A stretch of 64,000 nt of DNA from Macropodus opercularis (taxonomy: Eukaryota; Chordata; Actinopteri; Anabantiformes; Osphronemidae), in the NCBI GenBank assembly GCA_030770545.1, contig CM061090.1:11115501-11179500 (forward strand). Direction: 5' to 3'. The position numbers and the translations under genes were made by a program. A model generated the notes under the pieces. The model searched no databases and had not been told where the DNA came from. It saw nothing but the letters and a program-made list of their open reading frames with translations. This document shows, piece after piece, positions 36,963 to 63,240 of this stretch. The number at the start of each line of letters is the position of its first letter. Position 1 is the first letter of the stretch.

Positions 36963-38010
36963 GATCCACACAGCCAGCATTTTACTTTAGCATAAAAATC
37001 TGTACAAACGTACACACACGCACAAAAAACCCAATCATTTTTCAGCTCACTAGACCAAGAAACAAGCACACACACATAAATCGTTTAAATAGCAGCTTCT
37101 GGAAAGCACAAATAAACACAAACATGTGGTGAATGGCATCAAAATAAAACACTGACGTTCAAATAACAGAAGAACCTAATGTGTGTTGATTCGTTAAAGG
37201 AAGAGTTGACAGAAAGTCAGCACTCAAGGGTTCAACGTCAACTGCACAGGGACACAATTTAAGTCTTCCTTGTTAAAAGCTCACAGTCGACAGCTGGAAT
37301 GGGAATTTCTGTAAAGAAGGATGAATAAACAGAGATGAAGAAACTCACATTATAAACATATGCAGTATCTAAGCCCCACTGCAAATCTACATTCAACGTA
37401 AAGGAAGGAAGGAAGGAGGAAGAAGCAGTAATACTAATGCTCACAGTTTTAAGCTCTGTCATACAACGCTGCAAATACCAAAAGGCTGTTAAAATTGGTG
37501 ATGTACCTCAATTGCTCATCATTTCAACAATTTCCACATTAAACTACTGATATTGTAAATTCAGAAAAATGGAAAAACACTGAACCTTTACTTTTCAACT
37601 TTCAAACAGTTCAATGTTTACAGGCCAACAGACATACTGGGCAGAGTGACTGAGTATGAGAAAACAACAAACGATTGAAACTACCTGTATTGTTAATTAG
37701 TGGAGTTTTTAACCTGATATTAAGTTGACTGACATTTAGAATAAAAGCTCTGCTCGTCTGTTTACACCCACTGTGATTATTTATCTCCTTGTCATTTTTG
37801 CCAAGCCGCCATCTTCCCACATAACAAAATATACTGTAATCGCTTGTTAAAACTCGGATGGCTGATTCCTCACACACCCCACGTTTGAGTGCACCTACAT
37901 GAAGTTAAAACCGTGTGTAACATTATGACGCTTTATCTGAACGTCCCCTGATGGTGTTTCCAGAAGCTGTCTCAGTCCAACTGAGAGGCAGAACGGCTCC
38001 AGGTCCAGAC
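36957..38010 (-). other. cnpy3: cnpy3 3' untranslated region (inferred)
   Basis: Lies between the cnpy3 stop and the first downstream minus-strand AATAAA noticed. No conserved reading frame is seen. It is AT-rich and contains a GGAA-repeat tract near 37404-37420. Confidence 0.5.
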
Positions 38011-38300
38011 TCACAACTCGGTCTTCTGCCCAGAAAGAGGAACCTGCGTCTGGATCTCCTCATCAGACGTCAGTCCTCCATCTGTCTTCTCCACAGGAGC
38101 TTTGCTCTTTTTCTTCTTCTTCACCTTCTTCTCCTTCTTATTTTTAGTCGTCTTTCCCCCGTCAGAGCTGCCATCACCTCCCTCTCCTTTGTCATCACCC
38201 TTGCCCTTTCCCTTCTTCTTCTTTTTCTTCTTCTTCTTCTCCTCTGCTATGGCTGCCTGGTCTCCCTTCTTCTTTGGGGACCACAGCTCTTTAAGGCATT
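38011..38300 (-). CDS. cnpy3: cnpy3 terminal coding exon, Lys-rich tail and KTEL
   Basis: Encodes (E)CLKELWSPKKKGDQAAIA, a run of nine lysines coded mostly by AAG, alternating Gly/Lys and acidic patches, a second Lys-rich stretch, and an acidic end finishing GQKTEL with a TGA at 38011-38013. The plus strand of the lysine run is a (CTT)n-like tract. Cysteine 193 is the last of the six. Confidence 0.93.
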
Positions 38301-40300
38301 CTTGGATGAAAGTATAGAAAAAAACAATAAAGGGTAAACACAAAAGAGGAAAAAGACAATGACAAACATAAGCGAGAGTGAGATGAAAGGAAGGTACTGT
38401 AGGAAAGGTAACAAGGAAATTACAAATCTTACCTGTGTCCTGTCCTTTGAGAACATGCTTCTCACAAAGATACACAGTGAGGTCTTCCTCCTGGCTTCCT
38501 TTGTACCACTCCTCAATCACCTCCTCATAACGCTCCACCAGCACATCACACTGAAACAAACATAAACACACCTATCAGTGCTCGTGCCAACATATTTAAC
38601 CCTCGTGCAGCCTTTGAGGATGTCAAAAGGAAAATAGGGGGCTCAAAAACCACAAAGGGTTGGATAAAACAGCCGCAGACCAACTATAAATCAGCCCCCT
38701 ATTTTACAGTGGGGTCGTTTTGTCCCCTCGAAGGCCCCACAAGGGTTAATATAGTAAACTCAGTTGACTATGTTTATGTTTACTGTTACTATGAAAACAC
38801 CTGTTTCTTGAGGTCGGCAACCTCAGCTGACGTTTCGTTCCACAGCTCATAAGGAATGTCCATCACCACGTTCACTCCTTTATGGACTAACCCGTGGAGG
38901 GTGCTGAAGGTCTCAGACATCCCCTGTGAGCACAGATGAAGACGTCCTTCTTAGTCTAAATGTTGGACACTACTGTTCACATGCATTATTGTTTTATTTA
39001 ATAGTGTCCAACTTAGTTCAAAATATTTTTCTTAGACCACAGTTTGTTTCAAACTGCAGCAACATAGTGTGAAAGCAGATTCACTATAGACACACACTGA
39101 CCTTGGCAAAACGGTTGCTGCCGGTTCTTTCCTTGTGCAGATTGTACTCCAGCAGCCTCTGACACACATTTTCTACAACCTCAATGAACCTGAGGTCTCT
39201 GTAGAAACAGAGGAGCAGAGGCAGAAATTGACGGTTTTAAGTGTATTAAAACATCAGGTCTGTTTTGAACAGTTTCCTTCTCTCTTGTCACAAACACAAA
39301 GTTTTAATTGAGCTGCTTGTTATATATTTGAACATCAAATTTTTCTGTGCTGCGACTGGTTTAGGGATGAAAACACACTGTGTTTGTGAGCATCTCAGTA
39401 TATACGGTAGAAGCCTGTTCTTCCATCTGCTGAAGAGGCCGTTCTCCTGTACTATATTGGCTTGTGGTTTGTTTGTTTGCTTGCCATTAGATAATCACTG
39501 TACACAGATCAGATTTGTGCTCTTTAGTGTTCAATATGCTTGATTTGCTTTGGTTCCGTTTTATACCGCACAGGCCGAGTTCTGTTATTTTCTGATTCTG
39601 GTTCTATAATAAGCACCACCACAGGAACTGAGCATGACCACGGTTCTGTCCCCAGCTGCTTCCGTATGTGTGAGAGACAAAGACAAGTCCTGACTCTCCT
39701 GTGCAAACTCCTTTCATGGACCGAAGCTTTACTTTCTATCAAAACTATCAAAAGTCACCACAGAATGAAAACACAACACACACCCACGCAGACTTACGAC
39801 TTGACATATTTGACCGGCGGCGCCCCTTTGCCGTCTATGAAGCCGTACGTCGTGTCGATGACTTCTTTGGTCTTTCCCGTTTCATCAAACGCTGCCTTCA
39901 TCTCAATACTGACAAACTTACACACTAAGAAGAAAGAGTCAGATTATTGGGCGGTTTATTGTAATTTGTGAGTTTTTAAGTCGAAGCTGTCAGAAAGGTG
40001 ATGTTTATTACTGAAGTATAACACTGACTTGGTATCGTTTATTTTCATGGACGTTGTTCGTGTGAGCTGAGCTGTGTCTAAATACACAACGTCCGTTCAT
40101 TTGAGCCACCACACAGTCACACAACAGGGACAAGTCTTCATCAACGACACAGCTGCTAACATCTGTAAAGTGATCTCACTGGCACCGTTACCTTCACATT
40201 TGTTGGGGAGATGAACCCACTCGTCGTCTCCATTTGTCGTCTTCGCTGTTACGACTGACAAAATTACAAAGAAAAGAGCCAGGTGCGGCGGCAAAATCAT
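38011..40300 (-). CDS. cnpy3: Canopy FGF signaling regulator 3 (PRAT4A-like), complete
   Basis: Encodes a 287-residue ER-luminal saposin-like protein. In mammals CNPY3/PRAT4A works with HSP90B1 (gp96) to fold Toll-like receptors. Six coding exons, read 40300 to 38011, splice in frame: 40192-40300, 39798-39924, 39102-39198, 38801-38923, 38433-38550 and 38011-38300. Residues 1-19 form a signal peptide. The mature part has six cysteines (35, 38, 91, 153, 181, 193) expected for the fold, and family-specific strings KERTGSNRFAKGMSETF and DIPYELWNETSAEVADLKKQ. A Lys-rich tail (about 205-265) separates CNPY3 from CNPY4. The C-terminus KTEL resembles a KDEL retrieval signal; human CNPY3 ends in a related PDEL. 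The start is the first ATG, at the signal peptide, with G at -3. Confidence 0.95.
38433..38550 (-). CDS. cnpy3: cnpy3 coding exon 5
   Basis: Encodes CDVLVERYEEVIEEWYKGSQ then EEDLTVYLCEKHVLKGQDT, with cysteines 153 and 181. The acceptor is gtttcag and the donor gtaaga; 118 bp, phase 0 to 1. Confidence 0.95.
38596..38749. mobile_element. piggyBac-like MITE with TTAA flanks, inside a cnpy3 intron
   Basis: The 154-bp element starts TTAACCCTCGTGCAGCCTTT and its other end, read in reverse complement, starts TTAACCCTTGTGGGGCCTTC. The termini match imperfectly over about 30 bp and continue with AAAATAGGGGGCT on both sides. TTAA at both outer edges fits piggyBac-type insertion. It fills most of the 250-bp intron between cnpy3 coding exons 4 and 5. 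It has no coding capacity. Confidence 0.75.
38801..38923 (-). CDS. cnpy3: cnpy3 coding exon 4
   Basis: Encodes GMSETFSTLHGLVHKGVNVV then MDIPYELWNETSAEVADLKK and Q. It is nearly invariant in CNPY3 proteins. The acceptor is gctcacag; the donor gtgttt is weak by consensus. 123 bp, phase 0 at both ends. Confidence 0.95.
39102..39198 (-). CDS. cnpy3: cnpy3 coding exon 3
   Basis: Encodes (S)DLRFIEVVENVCQRLLEYN then LHKERTGSNRFAK. It contains cysteine 91 and the highly conserved HKERTGSNRFAK string. The acceptor is tttctacag and the donor gtcagt; 97 bp, phase 2 to 0. Confidence 0.95.
39199..39797 (-). other. cnpy3 intron, 0.6 kb
   Basis: No feature recognised. Confidence 0.8.
39798..39924 (-). 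CDS. cnpy3: cnpy3 coding exon 2
   Basis: Encodes (V)CKFVSIEMKAAFDETGKTK then EVIDTTYGFIDGKG and PPVKYVK. It completes the CEVCKF motif with the second cysteine. The acceptor is ttcttag and the donor gtaagt; 127 bp, phase 1 to 2. Confidence 0.93.
40192..40300 (-). CDS. cnpy3: cnpy3 coding exon 1, signal peptide
   Basis: Starts with ATG (CAT at 40298-40300). Encodes MILPPHLALFFVILSVVTA, a clear signal peptide, then an acidic stretch and WVHLPNKCE with the first structural cysteine. The donor is gtaacg; 109 bp, leaving in phase 1. Confidence 0.92.
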
Positions 40301-40510
40301 GTCGTCTGCTATTTCTGACTCTTTATCCAGTTACAGCCGTCGTTTAATACGTTAACAACCCTCCTAAGGACCGTTATATGTTTGTTTTCACATCCCTCTG
40401 TAGCTCACCAAAGCGGCTAGCGCGCCGAGGACTCACTTCCGCCTTGAGCACGACGCACGCGGCGTTCTGGGCCAATCAGAGAGATAGAAGTGGCAGCGAC
40501 TGGACCAATG
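40301..40510 (-). promoter_or_regulatory. cnpy3: cnpy3 5' UTR and CpG-bearing promoter
   Basis: Upstream of the cnpy3 ATG is a short CpG-rich patch (about 40415-40470) in AT-rich surroundings. It carries an ETS-type CACTTCCG (40434-40441; CGGAAGTG on the gene strand) and two CCAAT pentamers (40472-40476 and 40504-40508), seen as ATTGG on the gene strand. No TATA box is obvious. ETS plus NF-Y sites in a small CpG patch is typical of housekeeping promoters. The start site is inferred to lie near 40400. Confidence 0.55.
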
Positions 40511-42439
40511 ATCATGAGGGTTGAGACAGAGAAAAAGAGGTGTCACTCTGCCTTTTTTAATGCAACTAATCAGCTTCATTAGATAAGCGATATAAAATGC
40601 AATTAATTAAACAATAATTGATATTGAGGGATAATATTTGATAACAGCCCCTAGTCGACCCTGTTTTTGTTTTATTATTATTCTTTTTTAATATACTACA
40701 TTATAACATATATTACATTGACATTATGTGTGTGTAGACCTTCAGGGACATGTGGCTCAGCCCCCAACAGCAGACATTTACAGTTAATTTTATAGACTCG
40801 GAGTTTAATATTTTATTTATATTTTATTATACTTTACTATTAAAAATCACAAACCTGACACGTAACATCAATTTCACTTTAAGCAAAGCACAAAATATCC
40901 ACCTGCCCAACACCAAGCGACTCGTCATTCACGAGAAAATCTTTGGCGTCAACGTTACCGCGTAGTTTGTAATGTTGTATTTCAGCCGACAGAGGGAGCC
41001 ACATACTCACCTAAAGCGTTGCAGTATTATATGAGTTATGCAACATCAAATACCACAGATGCACAATGGCATCTATCTCTGTGTATACAGAGTCATCAAA
41101 TACAGCTTCAGATGATCTTCAGAATGACCTGACTAACACCAGCTCCAAGGCACCTCCAGAATGTTAGTGACGTAAGGTGCCATCATCGGATCATTATGTA
41201 AAAACTCCTCTAGCATCTGTTCTCACACTTTCTAGTCAACGAATGACTTGAGCTGTTCGGGCTTAGCGCTTGTTTTTGAATGGCTCCTATCATTCTTCGG
41301 GTTTATGTAGCAGGTTGCTCAGCTGTGACTGACAGGCGTCAGGACACAGAGCATCACAGCTCGCTGCGCTTGCATAGACGCACGGCTGTCAGAGCAGCCC
41401 TGAGCCATCTGCAACAGTAAAATCACCTGTGGTGTAGATGTTGTATCTGAACAGCATACACGGACAAGAGGGCATCAGATATATGTCCTACGCAATCACT
41501 AAAGGTTTGAAAACGACGCAGAGGACGTTAACAGATCGTGTGTGTACTTGCAGCCTCGTACACACTCTGCTTCTGAAGCTTGACTGCATTTGTATGTGTG
41601 TGTCTGTGGGTCCGTGAGAGAGAGAAATGATGTGTTTTCACAGCGAGATAAGAGTGTTTCTCAGTACTTCAATAATAGTCCCATTTTTTTCTGAGAGGTG
41701 CTTCTGCGTACTGCTGCCTGCCAAAAGGACAGCCAGCTTCTCATTCCGAAGTACACACACATGCTCACAGATCACTGTGTGTCTCATAGCAGAACTTGAC
41801 ACTGAGTTGGTGGAGGGGAGGCTGATATAGAGGAAGAGAGAGAGAGAAATGAAAGCTGGTTTTATGCAGCAGTGCAGCCCACACAACGGCCAAGCGAGGG
41901 CTTTGTTAAATAAACTCTCATCTCTTTCTATCTCTCACTCCGCTGCTCTTCTTTTCAGCTGTTCCTTGAATAAAATAATGACACGTTCAGATTACAGAGC
42001 AGGTTGCTGAAGAGCTCTCTGCACAGGACCTGTACTATAAACAAAAAGGCAGCTTTAACCTAATAAGCACTCAAACCGCATGTGTATACAAACACTAAAG
42101 TGAACAAAGTGAAACAGTGGTCCCAACCTGTTCACTAAAAGCAGCCCAGGCAGCCTAGGTGAGAGGCTTTGTATTTAAACAAAGCCCCTATTGAAAACAT
42201 CTCTGCTCCCCTTTGCTCGTCATACCCTCTTTTGCAACAGTTAAATTATTTAATACATTTTTCATTTCATTTAAATAATGTAAACTTCTCTTTTTCTTGT
42301 TAAAATGCTGCTAAGTAAGTGTTCATACATTGGCCCAGATAACCTCAAGCACAACTACTTAAAGCTACAGGACCTACATTTTAATATTTACGGTCTGATG
42401 TGTGTATGTGTAGATGTGATGTCCGGGAAAGTTCTGCCA

Positions 42440-42580
42440 TCTTTCCTAGCTCGTACCCCCAACCTGTGGAGGCAGATGCCCGCCCACGGAGCCTGGTTAT
42501 GCTGGAGGTCTCTTTTATTAAGGTGCTCAAATGGGCTTTGATTTAATTCTATAAAGTCTTAAAATGTGAAGTGGTTAGAA
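42440..42580. mobile_element. Dispersed repeat, copy 2 of 3
   Basis: Contains ggaggcagatgcccgcccac, gagcctggttatgctggagg and tctcttttattaagg in the same order as the corresponding blocks at 6960-7210 and 51350-51530. Confidence 0.6.
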
Positions 42581-45500
42581 ATAATTCTGATTTCAGTGGT
42601 GCTTCATAATCTAATAAACTGAAAGTCAGTATGTATTAGATATTAATGTGAATTAATGTGACTGTCTGTGTAGTGGAGCAGATTCTAGAGGACAGAAGCA
42701 GAAGGAGAACGAATGGGGCAGAGAGCAGTGGCTTGATTCTGAGGCTCGTGCTACTGTAGCACACAGATCCAGAAAACACAACAGATGTGAATCCTGCCAC
42801 TGGGTGGTTACGGGTAAGTTAGACGGTCACTCCCTGGCTCCATAGCTCGCCAGTCAACTTCGGTTACTTCATGAGTCACTGTGTTTTTTGATGGAGTGCT
42901 GTGATGGGCCGACTGGGATGCGCTTGCAGTTGTCATGGTGACTCATGGAGCTGGTGAAGTTAACTGGTGCTATCGTGTAGGTTTTCTGTATTTGCTGCCC
43001 AAAAACATTTTCCATATTCTATGTTCAAGTGGTATATTTCAACTATTCTCATTATTTCAAAATGCTCCATGTGTTGGTCAAGTTCCCTAATTTGCCCTGT
43101 TTCCGTGGGTTTTCTAAGGTCTTGGGCTGAAATCTGTTGCTGAAATTATTGCACTTAATAATATTCTACACTCCACGTTTCCAAGTGTAACAATTCCTGC
43201 CTTGTCTGGTGGTAATGAGACAGATATAAGCCAGGCTGCGTTGCCCTGGAGTGAAGAGGCTGTAAATCAGGAGGTTGATGCAAACGACCCTGCTCCAGCC
43301 TCTCATGTTCAACGGGCAAAGCTCTGCTAGTCAGTGGTGCAACAGGTGGTTCTTTAGTGATTCGGGGGGATTCCTCTGTGCTGTGATGTATAGCTCCACA
43401 CATTTCAGGCAGCTGCAGTGGACGCAAAGAAAAAGCCAATTAACGCCTGCTTCTATCCACTGTGTTGGAGTTGGTGCCTCATTCACTGACGTTTGGTGGA
43501 ACATGTTCTGCAGCCAGATGCCAGCAAACTGCTGCAGAAGAAGATGATGTAACAACACAATGCCATTAAACAGCAAACGCTACTCAACAATTTCATGCAA
43601 AATCTAAGCTCAGACTAAGACTGAGGTGAAAGCCATGAATGTGCAGTGTCTCCTCGTCGTTGCACATCTAGCTCCCTGGCATCTCGTAAAGGTCTTTAAC
43701 TGCGTAACACTAGTGTTAAATATAGAGGTGATGGCTGATAAACACATGATTTGAGACTAATTAATATGATATAAGACATCACAGTATGCTTAAGCATTAA
43801 AATGTGATTCAGTTAAATCAATCTGGTATAAAGAGGCAGCGCGTCCCAGACCGAGGCAGCACACGACCATCCACAAAGCTCTGATCATATAGTCCAACAG
43901 AATAAATCCGACATCATATAACTAGATGAAATGAGTTGCACAGCACGTCTGCTGCATATGACCTGATTTCCATGAACTTTATCTGGCGTTAGAAACCACA
44001 TCGTCACAGCTTTATGATGAGGCAGTTTCTTACACGCCGCTGTACTTGCTCTGTCAGAGGAGACAGGCAGGCACCTAGCAAGACTCGACTGGTTGTCAAT
44101 TAAACCTCAGAGCGAATCCTCGTCTCCCAGTTATCTAAAAATAACCTGACCTTCAGCGCTGGAGCAGATGAATCATGTGTTCTTGTTAAAAGTCATTTTT
44201 GTCATGCTGACTTAAATTAATAAAGTAGCTTTTCTTTGGAGAGAGAGAGGGGAGGGGGCGCTTGGTTGGAGCAGTGGAGGCTGCTGCTATAGACAAAAGT
44301 GAAGACTTAGAACAAAGACAGAAGTCACAGGATGAAGTTTTACTCTTCTTAGACGGATGTGTGCCTGTTCCATCTATAACTAGTTCAGGTTCAGCTCTCA
44401 TGAGTTTTCTGTTGATGCTTGAATAGAACAAAAGGTTGTGAAGGCTGCTCCTCACTCTGTACCTGAAGTTTTTAAGCAAAACGAGAACTGGTCGGCTCGG
44501 GTCACACACAATCTGCTGTACCAGAAACAGACCAACAGCACACACCGTTTTCTAAGGATGCCTTTATTAAAGAGTCAACAACGTGCGCTAGCCGTCCGCT
44601 TCTAGAAAAATAACACAGTCATACATTCATCCATGTGGAAATCCAAAATATAAAGGAAACAAGGACAGGTTGTTATTCTTAAAGCTTAAATCCCTTTAGA
44701 AGGTGAGACGGGAACCTGAATGATGCCATATACTGTATGTTGTATAGATGCGTGTGTGATGAGTAGCTGTACCGTTGCCATCGTTCGTAAACGTTACGAT
44801 AAAATGACAGAGGCATGAGGTTGGTGATGGGACATGATCAGTGTTATCAGATGAAAACATTAACGTGTGTGAACCTCAGTTCATCTGTGTCGCTCAGATC
44901 TACAACAGCAGACGAGGCTGTTGTCCGTTTGCCTTGAAGGCAGAGTGAAGCCACACAGGACTATCAGCGCTGTGTGTGTGTGCGCGCTTCACATTACAGA
45001 GATCATGCAGGGTTATTAAAGTGGACTGGAGGCTAAAGCCGTCTCAAACAATTTACAGTCAAACTGCAGCTGGTCAGTGGTCATATGTCGGAGTGTGAAT
45101 AATGCATAAGAGTAACCTTGTGCCTCTGCCCTCTGCACGCTGCTGTCTGTTCCCATTAACGTGTATACTCTGTGTGTGAATGTCATCTCATCGGTTTCGG
45201 TAGCAGTCACACTGTCAGTGTGCGTCTCTAACGCACGCACACTGTTCCCACGTTCTCCGTTTACAGAAACACAACTATGTCCTTAAACTCAGACTAATGT
45301 TGGTCAGTCTACTCATACTCTACACACACTGCATCATACACGCCTCATCTAAATTAATACAGATCAATCAGGGGCTCAACAGATTAATTATGGATTTTGG
45401 CTGGATCAATGATCCCTGCAGCAGGTTAAACAGGCCCACAGGGGGCTCAGGAAGGCAATACCAGCATTGATCTCTTTGATTGATTATCAGTCATCTGTGT

Positions 45501-47704
45501 GTTTGTGCTGCCTAACAGTACGTGTGTCCTTACAAGTCCCAGGTTATTACACATGTGTGTTGACCTTTCAGTATATACACAACTGCTGAAACCTTATTAA
45601 TCAAAGCATCATTTGAATGAATCGATCCTGCTCCATCAGCATATCTACATTCACTTGACAATTTTTTGAATAAAACTTTAAGCATTAGGTGGAAGCGCGT
45701 TAAAACCCTGTTCCTACTCTGAACCATCAGTGTCCTGTCTGCTCATCACCGCTACTGATGAGGTTAACCGTCTGCTTGGTCCATGCGTGGCATCGTCCCG
45801 CTCTGATCCAAGGGGGGTGACATGCAGGGCAGTTGCCATAGTGACAGACGAGTTTACTGAGCGAGTCCGGGTGAACACATTTAATTGAAAAATCGAAAAC
45901 TCAAACTGTGAGTTTGAAAAGATTCTAAAAGGACTAGAAAAATCAATACTACACTCACTTACTCTTTGCTATTTAAGTGCAAAAATAATACATCAGTGCT
46001 TTTTGTATTATTAGGTTCAAATATTTATGTATTTGTGTGTTCACCCAATTAAGGTTAATAAAAATATTATAGATTTTGAGGTGAGTTTATTTATTTGGGT
46101 ATCATCAGATTCTGAAAGCAAATACAATATTAAAACAATCTGGTTAAAAGCACAGTCTACAGAGGTAGAAGTAAATGGAAATAAAACAGATAAGCTAGTT
46201 AGTACCTTTCACCACTGCTGTATACTTAAACATTTATGAACACTGCTGTAGTTGTTTGGGTCACTTCACTAACTCTACTTTCCTTAGGATGGATCTAGAG
46301 AAGTATCCCTGTTAGACCACACCCATACAGCCTCTGACATGTCCAGAGCAGGTTCTAGGAAGCGGATGATGACTTTACTATTCCTTTGGGACGGGATGAT
46401 ACAGTACCTGATTTCACGGAAAACAGCGTCTGTCTGTAGGTTTAAAAGAGCCTTTTCTTAAAATTCCCTTCTCTACTGATCCCTATTCAGACAATACTGG
46501 TCTGTTGTGTACAAAAAATTAACCTGATCCATGTGTAATGTGAATTGTGAGTTTGATGGTGGGATGACGGGTTATTTGGCTAGTAGAAGAAATCTGTCAA
46601 CTTGTGTGTGTGGTGTGTAAAGATTTCTGATATGATATAGTCCAAGACTGACACTTATAGAGAGCCTCTCGCTCCCACTCATGTACAAGTTGACTGGAGA
46701 ACCGTCCAAGGAAAGAAATGTGCGTATTGCAAGATGTGTTAAGTGCAGCTGCTGCAATCTGAAACCTTAGGTCTACCAGGGGGAACCGTGTGAGAAACTG
46801 TCCATGAGTCTGGCTCCCTATGTATTTACGTAGATGTTCCAGTCCTCCAGCTTACACACAGGTCTGGCTTTATGAGTGGTAAGAAACAATCATGTGTTGT
46901 TTCGTGCCCCACAGTTGTTTCGTGCCCAATGAAAGTCCTCCCCGTTCTCCTTCTGAAGCATCAGATTTTTAGTTTTGGTTTAAAATGTAGCCTTAAGGTT
47001 TAATTCCTCCATGCGGGCTACAGGGTGTTAAAGATGCAGATTAAATGTGAGTTCTCTCTTTAACAACCACTTAGCTGAAATCAATACATTTTAAAAACAA
47101 CCATTGATTTATTAAAAGCCTGGAGTCTTTCAGGGCATCATGACATAATATAAATGTTTTGATCATGTAAATGCCATTCTACATTTTATAGCACACCGAA
47201 TAAGCTCTGAACTTCCTTTAAATGGTTTTTACTGGGCAGGAAATATGCAGCCACATCCACTTCCTTGTCGTTCCTATTGCTGGTGGGATAGCGAAGATAG
47301 CGATGAGCGTCATCACTAAACGTTTAGCTGCAGCCCTGCTGCCAGCCAGCACCAGGGTGCCCAACAGCTTTCTGGACGTGACATTATGATTACAGGATGG
47401 TGAGCAACTAATCAAATCTCCATGGTTACGCTGTGACATTTTGGGCCACTGATTCATGGAAGGGTTGAGGGTTTCTGCTGCTGTTGCTGTCAAGCAAGGT
47501 CACAGCCTCTGCTGGATAGGCAAGAAAGTGTGTGTGTTTCCGACGCACAGTGTTTGGAGAAAAAAGGAAATAAGCAGAAAGTAAAAAAAAAGATGATGAT
47601 GAAAAGAAAGATGAGATGCAAAATAAGAAGATCCAACTATTGAAGGATCTCAAGGGGTAAAACATTTGGCCAGGAGCTACTCATCACACCAGCTGATAAT
47701 TCCA

Positions 47705-47734
47705 GTGTGTGTGTGCGTGTGTGTGTGTGTGTGT
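47705..47734. repeat. (GT)n microsatellite
   Basis: GT dinucleotides with one GC interruption. Confidence 0.95.
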
Positions 47735-49033
47735 CTGTTGCAGGTTTTTGATCAAACATGCATAATTTCTCTATTTCACTGCTGACAGTCGTACATTAAT
47801 CAGAGTAAAATTCAACAGCCTCTGTTCATGCCACCCTTTTGAAGTCGTCACGATGAGCGACTTCAGAAAAAAATTATAAAACCTTGATGAAATTCTGGTG
47901 AAATTTCCCTTTAAAACAGTTTCCCAGACAGAAAGGTAAACGTGTCTCTATGCCTTTCTTGGCTTCTCCTTTCTCTCTTAATTGCTTTTCTATTGCTATC
48001 CTTCTCACCTTCACTTCCCTTTGCATACGTTTGTCATCCAGCTCCTTCCGATTCTGCTGTTCCTGCCTCTTTCGACTCCTTTCATTTCCCCACACACTCA
48101 ACCATCCTCCGTCTCCTCCACACAATAAATTTCACCATATATTATTAATTCATCAGGATAAAGTGTACTTATTAAGGAAGAGCTGAACGAGAAGCCAGAA
48201 TATTGTTGGCAACTCAAATAGAAGCAAAGACAGTCTTTAGAAACCAGTATAATCTTCATTATTATTATATTTGTTATTATTATTACTAGTATAACTGTTA
48301 TAAGGATAAAATAAAGTTCCTTGGCCCTTGTTGATGCAGAGAGAGAGGGTGCAGACTATTAAGCGGAGCAATGGTTTCATGCTGATCCCGCTGAGTAAAA
48401 TCCATCAAACTGCAGAGTATTCCTCCAGTCCTGATACAGTAGTTTTGCTGATTTTGAAGTAGTCACAATTCCCGATGAAGTGAGACCCTCTCCTTTCCAT
48501 TCAGCACAACAGTAGCTCCATTAAAATTCCAGTGGTTGAATTCCTTATTTACTCCTTTGAAGGTCTGGACTTCGGTTAAAGGGAAAGTCGGCGTAGTGTC
48601 TTTGAAACCACACAGGGACTTTGAACAATATTTCCATTGCAAAATGTTACTTTGGCTTCTTGTAATTTCATAATAATTACGTTTCATAATCTCAGAGTGA
48701 CAAAAGACTTATTCTGTCCTTTCTAAATCTTGGAAATGGCAGATATCTGTACAGACAGTTAACTTTTCAACAATATGGCCTGAAATAGCTGAACAGCAAA
48801 AATGATGTGTCTGCGCCACAGAACATGTCTAACAGTCTACACTAACACCTGCCATTCCAGATGCAGGCGTTCCCACCAATCCGCTCTGTTCTCGGAGATG
48901 CATACTGCAACTGCAGAATCCAAAGCGCGTCTCAGTGAGTTGTCGTCCTCCCTCCTCTCTCTCTGTCTCTCTTCCTCTGCATGTGTTCATCCGTTTTGCA
49001 AACAAAGAAAAAACAGTTTGGTAATGGTCTCTC

Positions 49034-63240
<14,207 letters not shown>

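Larger units (their letters stand above)
40511..49033. other. Intergenic region and trpc5 3' UTR
   Basis: No further gene is supported. It holds dispersed-repeat copy 2 (about 42440-42580), a tandem 14-mer (46896-46927) and a GT tract (47705-47734). The right part should include the trpc5 3' UTR; the closest convincing minus-strand AATAAA noticed is at 47108-47113, but the end is not settled. Open frames up to 119 codons (e.g. 44186-44545) show no known domain. Confidence 0.55.

Noticed and set aside
44186..44545. 119-codon minus-strand frame
   Set aside because: No recognised domain, no splice or promoter context, composition like intergenic DNA.
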